Assembly (NCBI GenBank): GCA_963920705.1
Contig: OY987231.1
Coordinates: forward strand, 19,383,024 to 19,447,023
Direction: 5' to 3'
Source of the DNA: Odiellus spinosus
Lineage: Eukaryota; Arthropoda; Arachnida; Opiliones; Phalangiidae
DNA: 64,000 nt
Below the pieces are notes generated by a model. The model was given only the letters and a program-made list of their open reading frames with translations, was not told the DNA's origin and did not search any database. Below, piece by piece: positions 23,652 through 36,417 of the stretch (its first letter is position 1; each line of letters starts with the position of its first letter). Made by a program: the position numbers and the translations under genes.

Positions 23652-25067
23652 GAATTTGACCAGGAACTGTCAATTGTAAATTTAATTTGATCAAAATTGT
23701 CTATTGCGAATCGAATTTGAGTAAAACTGTCTATTGGTAATCGAATTTGAGCAGAACAGTCTATTGTAAATCTATTATGAGCAGAACTGTATATTATAAA
23801 TCGATTTTGAACAGAACTGTCTATTGTAAATCGAATTTAAGCAGAAATTTCTATTGTAAATCGAATTTAAGCAGAAATATCTATTGTAAATCGAATTTAA
23901 GCAGAAATATCTATTGTAAATCGAATTTAAGCAGAAATATCTATTGTAAATCGAATTTAAGCAGAAATTTCTATTGTAAATCGAATTTAAGCAGAAATAT
24001 CTATTGTAAATCGAATTTAAGCAGAAATATCTATTGTAAATCGAATTTAAGCAGAAATATCTATTGTAAATCGAATTTAAGCTGAAATATCTATTGTAAA
24101 TCGAATTTAAGCAGAAATATCTGTTGTAAATCGAATTTAAGCAGAAATATCTGTTGTAAATCGAATTTAAGCAGAAATATCTATTGTAAATCGAATTTAA
24201 GCAGAAATATCTATTGTAAATCGAATTTAAGCAGAAATATCTATTGTAAATCGAATTTAAGCAGAAATATCTATTGTAAATATAATTTAAGCAGAAATAT
24301 CTATTGTAAATCGAATTTAAGCAGAAATATCTATTGTAAATCGAATTTAAGCAGAAATATCTATTGTAAATCGAATTTAAGCAGAAATATCTATTGTAAA
24401 TCGAATTTAAGCAGAAATATCTATTGTAAATCGAATTTAAGCAGAAATATCTATTGTAACTCGAATTTAAGCAGAATTATCTATTGTAACTCGAATTTAA
24501 GCAGAAATATCTATTGTAAATCGAATTTAAGCAGAAATATCTATTGTAAATCGAATTTAAGCAGAAATATCTGTTGTAAATCGAATTTAAGCAGAAATAT
24601 CTATTGTAAATCGAATTTAAGCAGAAATATCTATTGTAAATATAATTTAAGCAGAAATATCTATTGTAAATCGAATTTAAGCAGAAATATCTATTGTAAA
24701 TCGAATTTAAGCAGAAATATCTATTGTAAATCGAATTTAAGCAGAAATATCTATTGTAAATCGAATTTAAGCAGAAATATCTATTGTAAATCGAATTTAA
24801 GCAGAAATATCTATTGTAACTCGAATTTAAGCAGAATTATCTATTGTAACTCGAATTTAAGCAGAAATATCTATTGTAAATCGAATTTAAGCAGAAATAT
24901 CTATTGTAAATCGAATTTAAGCAGAAATATCTGTTGTAAATCGAATTTAAGCAGAAATATCTATTGTAAATCGAATTTAAGCAGAAATATCTATTGTAAC
25001 TCGATTTTGAGCAGAAATATCTATTGTAAATCGAATTTGAACAGAACTGTATATTGCAAATCGAATT
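23652..25067. repeat. Tandem array, 30-bp unit, about 47 copies
   Basis: Unit CTATTGTAAATCGAATTTAA + GCAGAAATAT. Edge units are diverged and inner units nearly identical. A 112-residue open frame (23747-24085) is just the unit read in one phase (10-residue repeat) and is not evidence for a protein. Confidence 0.97.
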
Positions 25068-25403
25068 ACATCCTTTACTACGTATTCACTCGCGTAATCT
25101 CTTTAGCATGCACCGTCTCAGATTAATTGGAGTAATCAGGCCCTCATATAAATCTAAACTCATCGGATGTCAATTAGAATCACAAACACCCATTCATGAT
25201 GCATTGGGTCATGGACTAATGTGTGAAAATTAATTAATCCGTATATGAAGATCACGCGCAATCTTTTAATTATAGAAAATATATAACCCCTTTAGAAATA
25301 CATACTAATTTTCCATACATAGATTACCCGGTTTGTCGAATATTAAGACGTAAATCGCGTAATAACTAGCTAGTACGCCAAATATCTTTATTTAATCCTT
25401 TAC

Positions 25404-25409
25404 CTTCAT
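25404..25409 (-). other. Speculative start exon end (ATG AAG|GTAAAG)
   Basis: Minus-strand ATGAAG followed by donor GTAAAG in phase 0, matching the phase-0 acceptor at 16902. The neighbouring 25420-25740 is richer in CG than the surrounding DNA, as a promoter or 5' leader might be. This would give the coiled-coil gene an 8.5-kb first intron. It rests only on phase and a weak donor. Confidence 0.2.
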
Positions 25410-25997
25410 AGTGGGTGCACAATGAGCCACGGAGAACCTTGGGAAGAGTTCACTTTCGTCTTCAACGGCAGCCCGTCGTGACGTACCGAAAGAAACATGA
25501 CCAGTACAGCCCGGCAAAAAAATTGAAAAGTATTCTCGATGATAAAACCCGCTTTTAGATTCGGAAGGCACGATCTAGCCATCTCGCTTCTCTCATCTTA
25601 TATTACTAACAACGTCGCGAAATGATCCCCTCGAAATACCCCCGGTCATGCGAAAGAACGAACGCGCCAAAATGAAACGAGAATCACGAAAACCACGCGA
25701 AGGAAGAAAGGGCATCGCCGTTTAGCCCTTTAGGCCCTGAGGTAAAAAAATAAAAAAAGTATCTTTATGGTTAGCCCGGAAAAGTCACGAACGTCCTACT
25801 TCGCGGGTATTCGCAAAGCGACTGAATTAAATTTCGCCGAGCCCCGCAAACCGAAAACTTTCTATCTAAAAATGAGAAAACTTAAGTTGACGTCACGCGC
25901 AATTAAAAACCGTCGTGCGCGACGTGTTTGCATCCTATTTTACAAAATGATAAATATTTTAAAGGCGAGAATGAAGATCGATATCAATTACAAATAT

Positions 25998-26415
25998 CAG
26001 AGGTATATAATAACCCCCTTCGGGGGGAAGTATGAAAGGTAGGCAAAATCGACGAACAACAAGTGCCCGGCGTAAATCGCGGCGGATCGACACACCGCTT
26101 TACTCCCAAAAAATAGTTACACCATTTTGAACCTCACTAAATTTTCCCTACGCACACTTCCGGAACTCGCGAGCTGAAGTCAACCTTCGACTCCATTTTA
26201 ACAGACAGCCTGACTCCCGAGACAGGAAGTTCTAAACACAAATCGAGCCGTCTTGTTTATACAAAGACCACTTACTAGAGTAGCGACATTGAGAAGTCCA
26301 GCGCGAGCTAGTGGCCTAGATAGTCAGCAGCGGGCTCTTGTTGTTCGTGATTTTTAGCATTGGTAGTATAGGGGCTTTCATACTTCCCCCCGAAGGGAGT
26401 TATTATATACCTCTG
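25998..26415 (-). mobile_element. Family B non-autonomous DNA element, copy 2
   Basis: 418 bp, nearly identical to the reverse complement of 10719-11136. Flanked by the 7-bp duplication CAAATAT (25991-25997 and 26416-26422). The very high identity to copy 1 suggests recent movement. Confidence 0.9.
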
Positions 26416-26740
26416 CAAATATCTAACCGTTAAACAGTCACCGGCCAATCACACGAGGAACACGCGCTTGATTTCGTGAAAAAACGTCTCAAACTAGGAT
26501 TATGGATTGTTGTTAAGCCTAATTGGTTTCTAGTTTAACATTTGCTTATTTCTGATTAATTAATAAGGCCTAGATTGTCCTCCGTAAAATCTGCACACAG
26601 ACTAAGCGACTGACTACAGTTTTTGGCAATGCTAAAATTTACGTAATCATTTTAGCACATTACAGTATTGAACACCGATTAATGTGGATTTATCAACCTC
26701 TAGATTTCTAGTTTAATAATAGTTTGTCATTTTATTTATT

Positions 26741-26816
26741 GTTGGATTAGGCCTATTTTAACGACCACGAATCGATAAAAACCATCCCTAATTGTTAGGT
26801 TGAATTCTCCCTTTAA
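26741..26816. mobile_element. Right end of a TTAA-type element
   Basis: GTTGGATTAGGCCTATTTTA ... GTTAGGTTGAATTCTCCCTTTAA-type end, as in 33113-33214. No convincing left partner found. Confidence 0.6.
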
Positions 26817-27969
26817 AAAAAGATCTAAAGATGTTGGTCTGACTCTACACGTTAACGATAAGGGCGCGTAGTCTCGTTACCAAAAACACGTTTGGTTTAA
26901 AATATTCCAAAAGTTTGTAAACCCAGACACTTAAACCTTCGTATCTAACACGTCATATCGTAAATGATGTAAGGATTAATGACGTCACACACGTATGACG
27001 TATTTTATTTATTTTTATAAGTTACATATATATCCCAAGGTTTTGATTGATATACAGCTAGCTGTGGTAGAATTTTGGATAAATTTGTAGTCCTGGTGGT
27101 TATGTTGATTTTTGGGTATTTAATATTTGTCGAAGTTACGCTCACGACTCGTTCAAGAGGAGATGGAACTTACTGCTAATTCAATATAGTGTTTATTATT
27201 GCGTATCAATCCGCCTCAACGTTTACCATACGTAAACCATCTTCTCGAACAGAAGTGTAGTGTGAAATTTTATAATTTGAAAATAGATATTCATATATAT
27301 TTCCAACTGTGTAGTTTTAATTTAAATAATATTGATATAATTAAGTTTAAAATTAAAACCCATTTTTGAAAATGTATAGCAAAAAACATCTGGTCGGTGT
27401 TTTAAAGTAAAGCTTGATAATAAACCTAAATTAAGTTGAAAAAATATTAATTATGAAAGCATATTATCAGTTTTTGTCGCGAGGAAAAAATCAAAATGAG
27501 ACTTTCATTGATTAAAGTGAGGAGGTATTGTCGTAAATGAAAGGCTATAGAAAGGTGTGAGACCTTGGAAAATATTTATAATTTATAATATAGGCTAGTT
27601 TTTGGTTAAATTTTACGATTGATTTATCAACAGGAAAAACTTGAAGAAATTATCAACAAAATATAAGAAAATTAATGTTCTGACCTTAAGAATAAGTAAT
27701 GCGAAATAATCTGTATAAATTACTTCATAATTGCGTCAATTACGCCACCAAACATGAAATATAAAAAATATAACCTTAATCCAATTTATTATTATTCTCA
27801 TTTCTAAGATATTTACAGATATCAAAGAAACCCATGCAGACCTTATTTTGGACCCTCCACATATTATGGTAACAAATAACTATAAACAGTCTTATAATTA
27901 AGTAGGCTAAATGTTATTTTGGTGTATATTTTAAAGAGAGGGTGTAAAAGAAAAGTGTATTTCTTATAG

Positions 27970-28430
27970 AAATTTTATGATCTTAAAATAATGTATGGAA
28001 TGTCTACTTTCTAATGGTACAATCGGTTTATGCCTAGGAGGCCGCGTAGAAACGTTACGGCCATTAGCATTTCAATATAGGGCTCATTTTTGTACTTTTG
28101 CTCGAAACACATTTTTCGAGTGGCGAAACATAGTTTTATGATCTTAAAATAATATACTGAATGTCTACTTTCTAATGGTGCAATTGGTTTATTCCTAAAA
28201 GGTCGCGGAGCAAAGTTACGGCCATTTGCCTTTTAATATATGGCTAGTTTTTGGACTTTTGCTCGATTTGTATCGAGTGGCGAAACACCTTTTTCGAGTA
28301 GCGAAACATAATTTTAATAACTTTAATTCATAATAATAATATACTGAATGTCTACTTTCTAATGGTGCAATCCGTTTATGCCTAAGAAATTGTAGAGAAA
28401 GGTTACGACCTTTTAAAGATAGGGGTCGTT
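27970..28430. repeat. Satellite-like tandem repeat, three units
   Basis: The motif GAATGTCTACTTTCTAATGG recurs starting near 27998, 28160 and 28347 (spacings about 161 and 187), each followed by a GTTACGGCCATTT- or GGTTACGACC-like motif. The same repeat occurs at 63300-63640. Confidence 0.8.
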
Positions 28431-29079
28431 TTCAGAGACTGCGTGATAGTGCAATAGAAAAATAATCCCTTGATCTCCTCTTCTTCCGCCCTTTAACGAT
28501 GTAAGGCCATATCTAAGCTATCCGCATTCCATGCCCGCATATGAATCTTTTTAATTACTGATGAAAACAAAATCCGCGCAAATCAGAGAAGACTCCATAA
28601 CGATTATTATTATACGACAATTATCTAATTATGATAACGGGGATATTTTTCTATCGTATCAAAAAGAATCAAGAAATAAATAGGTAACCTGTTCCAAGAT
28701 AACGAATAATCACTATATAGTAATCTGTGATAATGAAATTGAAATCCTAAATATGACGTTATTTATTTTTGCTAGAAGTTTCATAACATTATCTTGACCC
28801 CGTGCCTAAGCTCGAATCCTCCCCTTATTTATTTATAGATTAGAATACGTATACTCTTGATCGAGATTAGTTGGCAATATAAGTTAAAGTATGACGGAGT
28901 AATACATAATATTAAGCCTCAAAGAGTGGTAAATAGTCCTGGGAAACTTATATTAAGAACTGACTTTAAACGACCTCCTTAGATTTATAAGGTTAATTTG
29001 TTTAGAATTATAAAACAAATTAAAATAATCGCGAAATGAAACCGTCCAACTCGACAAAAACTAATGGCCTTAACAAGAC

Positions 29080-29397
29080 CAGAAGCCGATGAAACCCTCC
29101 TTTGAAGTCTATTACCCCTCTCTGTATGGGATATTCTCAAAATGCGCGATTCGTACGCCTCCTAACGGTAGATGTTTTCGGAGCGGGAGTTCGTCGAGCG
29201 AATATCTCTAGCAGCCTTGGAGTTCGTCCAAAAACGTCGTCGTTTGTGGAGAGAGAGAATTTCCAATTTTCCGTAGACAGGGGGATGAAGTAGGACCCCT
29301 TCTAACTCGTAAAATTGGGAATTTTACCCATACAGAGAGGAGCGCTATATGGAACATTGGAGTAGTAGACTTCAAAGGAGGGTTTCATCGGCTTCTG
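29080..29397 (+). mobile_element. Family A element, copy 2
   Basis: 318 bp; duplication ACAAGAC. It lacks about 16-18 bp just inside the left terminal repeat (the CCCGGGTCTTGTCTA segment). Confidence 0.93.
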
Positions 29398-30851
29398 ACA
29401 AGACTGATGTTTTAAAAGAGTTTAATCACCTTGGTCTTGAAAACAATTGAAATAATAATTTATCCCGGAATCTTAAATATTTCGGATGTATCAAAGATCA
29501 GAGCAATCAAAATTCCTTAAAAATTCCCTTTCAAAAGGCTTAAGGTTTAAAAACACTCGGTGCAAAGAATAAATTATGACAAGCGGATTCAATCCATTTT
29601 ATATCAGTTCTTCGGCCTTTAAAGAATGATAATAAATTAACTAAGATATAATTATAAGTTCAACCTTCGGATAACTCGAATCAAAAACAAAAAAAGTTCA
29701 AGGTAGCGTTTTCGAGTTTCACGAAGAAATTCAACACCGCGGTTGAATAAAGATAATTGAGATTTTGAGTTTCATTTATCAAACAGACAGGGAGGAAGTT
29801 CGTCAATTCAAAGTTTAATATCACCGGAAGTAATTGGCATTAGCATAAGAGTCAAACGCATCCGACCGAAACGTTTTTGCTATCCATTTAGGCGATAATT
29901 GTTGCCTTGAAAAATGAAACCGCTATAGTTAGGACTGGTTTCCCGTACGTGCGGTGGTAGGTGGTATACGCCTACTTTTAGACTCGAAAATGGCGTCATT
30001 TCGACCCTTATTGTGTCAAGAAGAGTTTTAATAAAGATTATATAAATATAAAGCTTCGCTTAGATGGACGTAATAAAACTCAATTCCATATATTTGAGTA
30101 ATTGAAAACTTATTTTTGATATGTACATGGAAATCTTGGAGATAATTATAATTGGAATGATCATGACAATTGAAATCTTTCGTATCAAGGAACCCTTCCA
30201 GAATTACGTAACTTCACTAGCATTAAGGTGATAGGGTTAGAAACGACCATAGATTCTAGATAACGACAATAGAAATAACAGAAGTAAACGTTACCTATGT
30301 AGTTAATATACCTTTTAGTTCATAGAAACCAATATTTGTTACATTTTCATAGAAAATCTTCAATTAAAACGCAGCAATAGTCTGTTTCAACCTTGGGTCT
30401 TGGAAAACTCGTTTTCCTAAAGTAATGCAGGTTCCTTACGAGGTTACAACTTGGCATAAAACTACGAACTAGAATTGGGTCCCCAGAAATAAATTTCACT
30501 GTTTAAGAAGCATTTTACGAAAGAATATGGTTCTTTTTATGGAAAGCTGATTACATAACGCTCGGGAAGAAGGGGAATTTGCCCGCGGACCCAGAAATCT
30601 ACGAAGCGTATATATACCGAAAGATTCAACAGGAAATACTCGTAGTGGACATCCCTCTGGTAGCGGAAAAATGAGGGGATTTTATTTTTATGGTACAGAC
30701 ATTATATTTCCTCTTTGATTGTAAAAAAGGTGACTAAAATTGCGGGTAAAATGGCTATTAAATAAAATACTTCCGTCAAATTTAAGTGACAAAAATCTAG
30801 GGAAGAATACGCAATCATGATTAATAATAAAGCGCAATGACATGTGCAATG

Positions 30852-30968
30852 TTAAAGGGAAAATGCAACTAACAACAAGTGATTCCTTATCGTTTAAATA
30901 GGCCTAATCCAACAGTGTTATAACCGTTCATAAAACTAACTTGTTATAAGAGTCTAGCATCCCTTTAA
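30852..30968. mobile_element. Short TTAA-type element
   Basis: Starts TTAAAGGGAAAATGCAAC, continues CTTATCGTTTAAATAGGCC and ends ATCCCTTTAA. About 117 bp; probably an internally deleted relative of 32832-33214. Confidence 0.55.
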
Positions 30969-31328
30969 ATCAAATTAGGATAAAAGTAGGTCTAGTTCTT
31001 GAAAATATCTCTTTGACAACTTTATGCCGGGCAGGAGTATACGCTTTTAAATTTCAAGGTGCTGATTTGATTATATTCATGATACAATGAGTTTGTTTGG
31101 TTTGGTATGGTATGAATTAAGGTCTTTGGTGCATCTGAACATCTGCGATCCACGTGAGATATAATATTCGTAGGCATTTAAACTACACGTCAGCAGGAAG
31201 CTCGCGTCGGACGGAGATAACCATCGTTGAGTTTAAGAATGAGGTTTAAATATTAGCGCGTTGCTCGAGTCTCTCTAGCGTAGACATTTAAAAATTTTGG
31301 TTTGTTGAATTATGTGGTTGGGTTTAAA

Positions 31329-31664
31329 CAGAAGCCGATGAAACCCTCCTTTGAAGTCTATTACTCCCGGGTCTTGTCTACCCCTCTCTGTATGGGTTAT
31401 TCTCAAAAGGCGCGATTCGTACGCCTCCTAACGGTAGATGTTTTCGGAGCGGGAGTTCGTCGAGCGAGTATCTCTAGCAGCCTTGGAGTTCGTCCAAAAA
31501 CGTCGTCGTTTGTGGAGAGAGAGAATTTCCAATTTTCCGTAGACAGGGGGGATGAAGTAGGACCCCTTCTAACTTCTAAAATTGGGAATTTTACCCATAC
31601 AGAGAGGAGCGCTATATGGAACATTGGAGTAGTAGACTTCAAAGGAGGGTTTCATCGGCTTCTG
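31329..31664 (+). mobile_element. Family A element, copy 3
   Basis: 336 bp; duplication GTTTAAA. A good reference copy; open in one frame from end to end. Confidence 0.94.
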
Positions 31665-31892
31665 GTTTAAAGCATTGAGGCTGAATCTATATTGCAATTT
31701 CAAAATTGATTTGAGCTTATCTTTCAAGTTAATCCATAGTATTAAATTTAAATTTAAAATATATAATTATGAATATTCTTCTACACGTGATACAATGAGT
31801 ATGATGTATACATAATTTCCCATCCATGAAACGACAAATTATTTAGTCTGGCTACAAAACGTTTCCTAGCTTATATACTCTTTGGAATATAT

Positions 31893-32045
31893 GCTGCGTT
31901 CACACTAGACCTTGGAATCGATTTAAACCTTTTCAAAACGTTTCGCTGGAGTCGTGTGAACAGGAAACAGTCTTTTCTCGAATCGATTTCATTAGTTTTC
32001 TCGAAACTGCTTCGGGAACCAGTTTCATACCGATTCGGTTCCAAA
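31893..32045. repeat. Dispersed repeat, copy 1
   Basis: CCTTGGAATCGATTTAAACC ... ACTGCTTCGGGAACCAGTTT ... CCGATTCGGTT; clearly related to 48154-48305. Confidence 0.7.
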
Positions 32046-32831
32046 AAACCGATATCTATCAATTAAAATTTCTTTTTTAAACAATCCTCTTAAAAAACCC
32101 CGTTAAATCTCCTTGAAATTATCATTCTTTTCAATCAAAAATAAAATTATAGTTCGATAAAAAGATAAGTTCTAAATCCATAAATTACATATTTTTTTCA
32201 AGGTAAATACCGATGCAATGACTAATCTTCTATAAAATTAAAGGATAAATTGTCATACATAAGAAAACCAAACCCAACTCGCACGACTTGACGCAAACAC
32301 GACATTGTACGTAACAAAAATAAGACATATACCTTGTATTCATGATGTAATTCGGGTATACAAAAATAGTGGGCGTATTTCGACACGTATTGTCTTTTTA
32401 AAACCTTTGTCGTGACTTATTAAGCGATGTAATCGCGCCTGTTATTATATAGGGAAGAAAAAAAAAATGGTTATAGAACTAGTTTCCGGGTTATTGACTA
32501 ACGAAAGACAGCGAGCGAACGCCTAGATACGAGTATATTATCGATTGAAATCTTGCCCAAGCAACGGAACTTGATTCTTTCCTATACATTGGTACCATGT
32601 ATTTTTTTAAATAGGAACTTATAAAATCAAAGGCCGAGGTCTAAAATGATTTTTTTACTAGCGAACAAGATTAGATTGCAACGCGGCGTGAGTTGAGGTG
32701 GATTAATACATAATCTTAAACTGTCTAAGGATAAAAGGAGATTATCCACTATGAATTTAAAACATACGTGATTAGAAGCACGTAGTATATTGCTTTAAGG
32801 TAAATATCGCGTCGATTTTAATTAAAATTCA

Positions 32832-33214
32832 ATTGGAGAATGCAACCTAAAAACACGTGATTTTTTATCTATTCCTTATCGTTTAAATAGGTCTAATACG
32901 ATAGAAAAAAAATTAACAGACCAAGATTAAACTAGAAATAAAATTAAAACTTAGCTGGATTCATGGAGATTATCTGAACTTGGCTCTTATATAAGGAATT
33001 CAAGACCTCAATGATCAATGTCATTGGTCGATAAACTCCTTATACGTGGAGTTCAGGATATCTCCATGAATCCAGCTAAGCCTATTTCTAATTTTTCTTT
33101 TACTGTTGGATTAGGCCCTTTGTAATTTTCTTTTACTGTTGGATTAGGCCTATTTAAACGATAATGAATCAATAAAAAAAAATGACTTGCTGTTAGGTTG
33201 CATTCTCCCTCTAA
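32832..33214. mobile_element. TTAA-type element with internal inverted repeats
   Basis: Left GGAGAATGCAACCTAAAAAC, right GTTAGGTTGCATTCTCCCTC. An inner pair of arms, TTAGCTGGATTCATGGAGAT (about 32951) and its inverse (about 33063-33082), gives a second fold-back. The outermost left bases are diverged. Confidence 0.75.
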
Positions 33215-34095
33215 CCTATATGCATGGAAAGTGAAATTTTCTGAGAAATCACAATGGTATTAGAGAACGATTTAAGTTTAAAACGTTGGGAGTTCGCGCT
33301 TCCCACCAAGAAGCGAGAGAAAAATAAAATTGAGTATAAATTGGGATTACTTAAAATCTACACGTTTTTTCTATCATAAAGATTAGGAAGCTCGTCTGGT
33401 AACTTCGTGACATCCTGAAGAAGTAGTCCGCTTGTTGAATAATTCATGGATGACCCAATGACGATGGGAAAGAGAGGAGAGGAAAGAGAGAGAGATTTGA
33501 CAAAAAGGTGGAGGCGCTAAATTAAGATCGCCTTCTTCCGTCTCCAAAGAGATTCGATCTGTGTCGTGACCTCGGGAAGGTATACGTATCGATAATGACT
33601 CCTCAAACCTCATCCTCACCCCGCAATCACAAATATATACGAATCAAAAGTCCGTCCGTTTTTAGCGATAAAATTTATCCGGTCGTTATCCGTTTTAATT
33701 ATTATATTATAATACTACTTTTTCCTCTATGGAATAGAACATCGTGTATTAATACGTCTAACTTATTTAAATTTTGAACACTCCTCTAGGATAATAGCTA
33801 ATATATCACTGCGAAAAGGGAAACCTCCCTGTTAAATGAGGATTTAAGTAGTTTCCTGTCAATCGCGCATGCGTGCGATGATCTAATATAAATCACAACG
33901 GAAGATGACTTAACAAGCAGGTTTTCCGGCAATTCTTTGGTTGATATATGGTATCATAGTTAAAAAGTTTTGGGTTATTTATGTAGCGTAAATATGACCC
34001 GTGAATAAAAGTTCGTTTAAAAGTTAGACAAACATACATTGTTACGTAGAAAATGATATATTTTTATCATTTTAAACAATGGAAATATGTTTTAG

Positions 34096-34432
34096 CAGAA
34101 GCCGATGAAACCCTCCTTTGAAGTCTACTACTCCAATGTTCCATATAGCGCTCCTCTCTGCATGGGTAAAATTCACAATTTTACGAGTTAGAAGGGGTCC
34201 TACTTCATCCCCCCTGTTTAGGGAAAATTGGAAATTCTCTCTCTCCACAAACGACGACGTTTTTTGGACGAACTCCAAGGATGCTAGAGATATTCGCTCG
34301 ACGAGCTCCCGCTCCGAAAACATCTACCGTTAGGAGGCGTACGAATCGCGCCTTTTGAAAATAACCCATACAGAGAGGGGTAGACAAGACCCGGGAGTAA
34401 TAGACTTCAAAGGAGGGTTTCATCGGCTTCTG
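34096..34432 (-). mobile_element. Family A element, copy 4
   Basis: 337 bp; duplication GTTTTAG. Confidence 0.93.
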
Positions 34433-35142
34433 GTTTTAGTGATGAATTATAGATAGATTCTTGCACGCAAACGATGAGTCTGATCATGATTGGATATTGC
34501 GTCAATAAATGAATTTAATTTGGTTATTGTTTATATTTATTGACCGGTATGAAATGATAATTAATTGGTCGTATATAAAATGTTCGGATTTTAAAACGAG
34601 ATTAGTCCAGAATTTAAATTTTAAATGTGTATCAATTATTTCAAATTTAATAATGGAACTTTTGAAAATATTAAATGAAACAAACAATATTTTAAATTCT
34701 ATATAATAATGTAAATATTTTGAATTTGAGTTAAAATAAATAAACATTTGTTTATCTATAGTTTCTATAAATAAACAAAATAGAAATAGTAAACAAAAAC
34801 TGAACTATTAAAATTTGATCTTGAAAAAATTACACTAGTTATGGTGACAGCTTTAAACTATTGAAAATTGACTTCAGGAAGGAAATACTCTTATTTAAAG
34901 GTTAAGAATTTAATAATAATTTACTTCCTTATAAGAAAATTTCGCGCGAAATTCGACGACAGCAAATAAACATATTATTGTTCTTATCAATAAAACTATA
35001 AATTTTAAACATCAGTGCACTTTCTCTTTCTCTCTCTAACTTGACTTCCTCCCATTGTATTAAAGAAAATAAACGCTGAATCAGGGTTATAAAATTTTCC
35101 TTTCGTCTTTCAACCGTGTATTGAACAAATTCCAGCCTTCAT

Positions 35143-36417
35143 ATCGAGGGGCTAGCCACTTAAAAAATTAGGTGTACATGTACAAGCAACGAGAAATATA
35201 TTTTCATATTTCTGGAGCATATATATTTCTATATTTTTTGTTTTTCTGAAGAAAATATTTCTTGAGAAAATATTTGAAATTAGAAGAAATAGAGAAAATA
35301 TTTGAAATTAGAAGAAATAGAGAAAATATTTGAAATTAGAAGAAATAGAGAAAATATTTGAAATTAGAAGGAATAGAGAAAATATTTGAAATTAGAAGGA
35401 ATAGAGAAAATATTTGAAATCAGAAGAAATAGAGAAAATATTTGAAATCAGAAGAAATAGAGAAAATATTTGAAATCAGAAGATATAGAGAAAATATTTG
35501 AAATCAGAAGAAATAGAGAAAATATTTGAAATCAGAAGAAATAGAGAAAATATTTGAAATCAGAAGAAAGAGAAAATATTTGAAATCAGAAGAGAAAATA
35601 TTTGAAATCAGAAGAGAAAATACTTGAAATCAGAAGAAATAGAGAAAATATTTGAAATCAGAAGAAATAGAGAAAATATTTGAAATCAGAAGAAATAGGG
35701 AAAATATTTGAAATCAGAAGAAATAGAAAAAATATTTGAAATCAGAAGAAATAGAAAAAATATTTGAAATCAGAAGAAATAGAAAAAATATTTGAAATCA
35801 GAAGAAATAGAGAAAATATTTGAAATCAGAAGAAATAGAGAAAATATTTGAAATCAGAAGAAATAGAGAAAATATTTGAAATCAGAAGAAATAGAGAAAA
35901 TATTTGAAATCAGAAGAAATAGAGAAAATATTTGAAATCAGAAGAAATAGAGAAAATATTTGAAATCAGAAGAAATAGAGAAAATATTTGAAATCAGAAG
36001 AAATAGAGAAAATATTTGAAATCAGAAGAAATAGAGAAAATATTTGAAATCAGAAGAAATAGAGAAAATATTTGAAATCAGAAGATATAGAGAAAATATT
36101 TGAAATCAGAAGATATAGAGAAAATATTTGAAATCAGAAGATATAGAGAAAATATTTGAAATCAGAAGAAATAGAGAAAATATTTGAAATCAGAAGAAAT
36201 AGAGAAAATATTTGAAATCAGAAGAAATAGAGAAAATATTTGAAATCAGAAGAAACAGAGAAAATATTTGAAATCAGAAGAAATAGAGAAATACAAGAAA
36301 TTTGAGAAATCGGAAGAAATCCCAATTAATTTCGGAAATCATAAAAAAAAATAGCAGGCAACTTGGAAAATCGGAAATCCGGTGTACATTGTTTGGGGAA
36401 GTGGCTAGCCCCTCGAT
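35143..36417. mobile_element. TIR-bounded element filled by a minisatellite
   Basis: ATCGAGGGGCTAGCCACTT at 35143 is inverted at the right end (AAGTGGCTAGCCCCTCGAT, to 36417); a GGTGTACAT-type motif follows inside each arm. Between them lies the 28-bp array. Confidence 0.75.
35258..36300. repeat. Tandem array, 28-bp unit, about 37 copies
   Basis: Unit AGAAAATATTTGAAATCAGA + AGAAATAG. A few units are short (about 22-26 bp near 35570-35630). The first units have AATTAG where later ones have AATCAG. Confidence 0.95.

Larger units (their letters stand above)
25068..29079. other. AT-rich DNA without a clear gene
   Basis: Holds a GC-richer patch at 25420-25740, a family B copy, a TTAA-element end at 26741-26816 and a satellite-like repeat at 27970-28430. 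Otherwise nothing recognised. Confidence 0.55.
29398..34095. other. AT-rich DNA without a gene
   Basis: Between family A copies 2 and 4; contains copy 3, TTAA elements at 30852 and 32832, and a dispersed repeat at 31893-32045. No exon-like stretch seen. Confidence 0.55.

Noticed and set aside
23747-24085. 112-residue repeat protein
   Set aside because: Part of the 30-bp AT-rich array; it ends where one unit has a variant base.
23652-25067. CRISPR-like array
   Set aside because: Units are contiguous without unique spacers, and the context is animal-like.
25959-26816. Family B copy 2 nested in a TTAA element (25959-26816)
   Set aside because: Left TTAAAGGCGAGAATGAAG and right GAATTCTCCCTTTAA look like ends, but the sequence inside the two ends does not match as inverted repeats.
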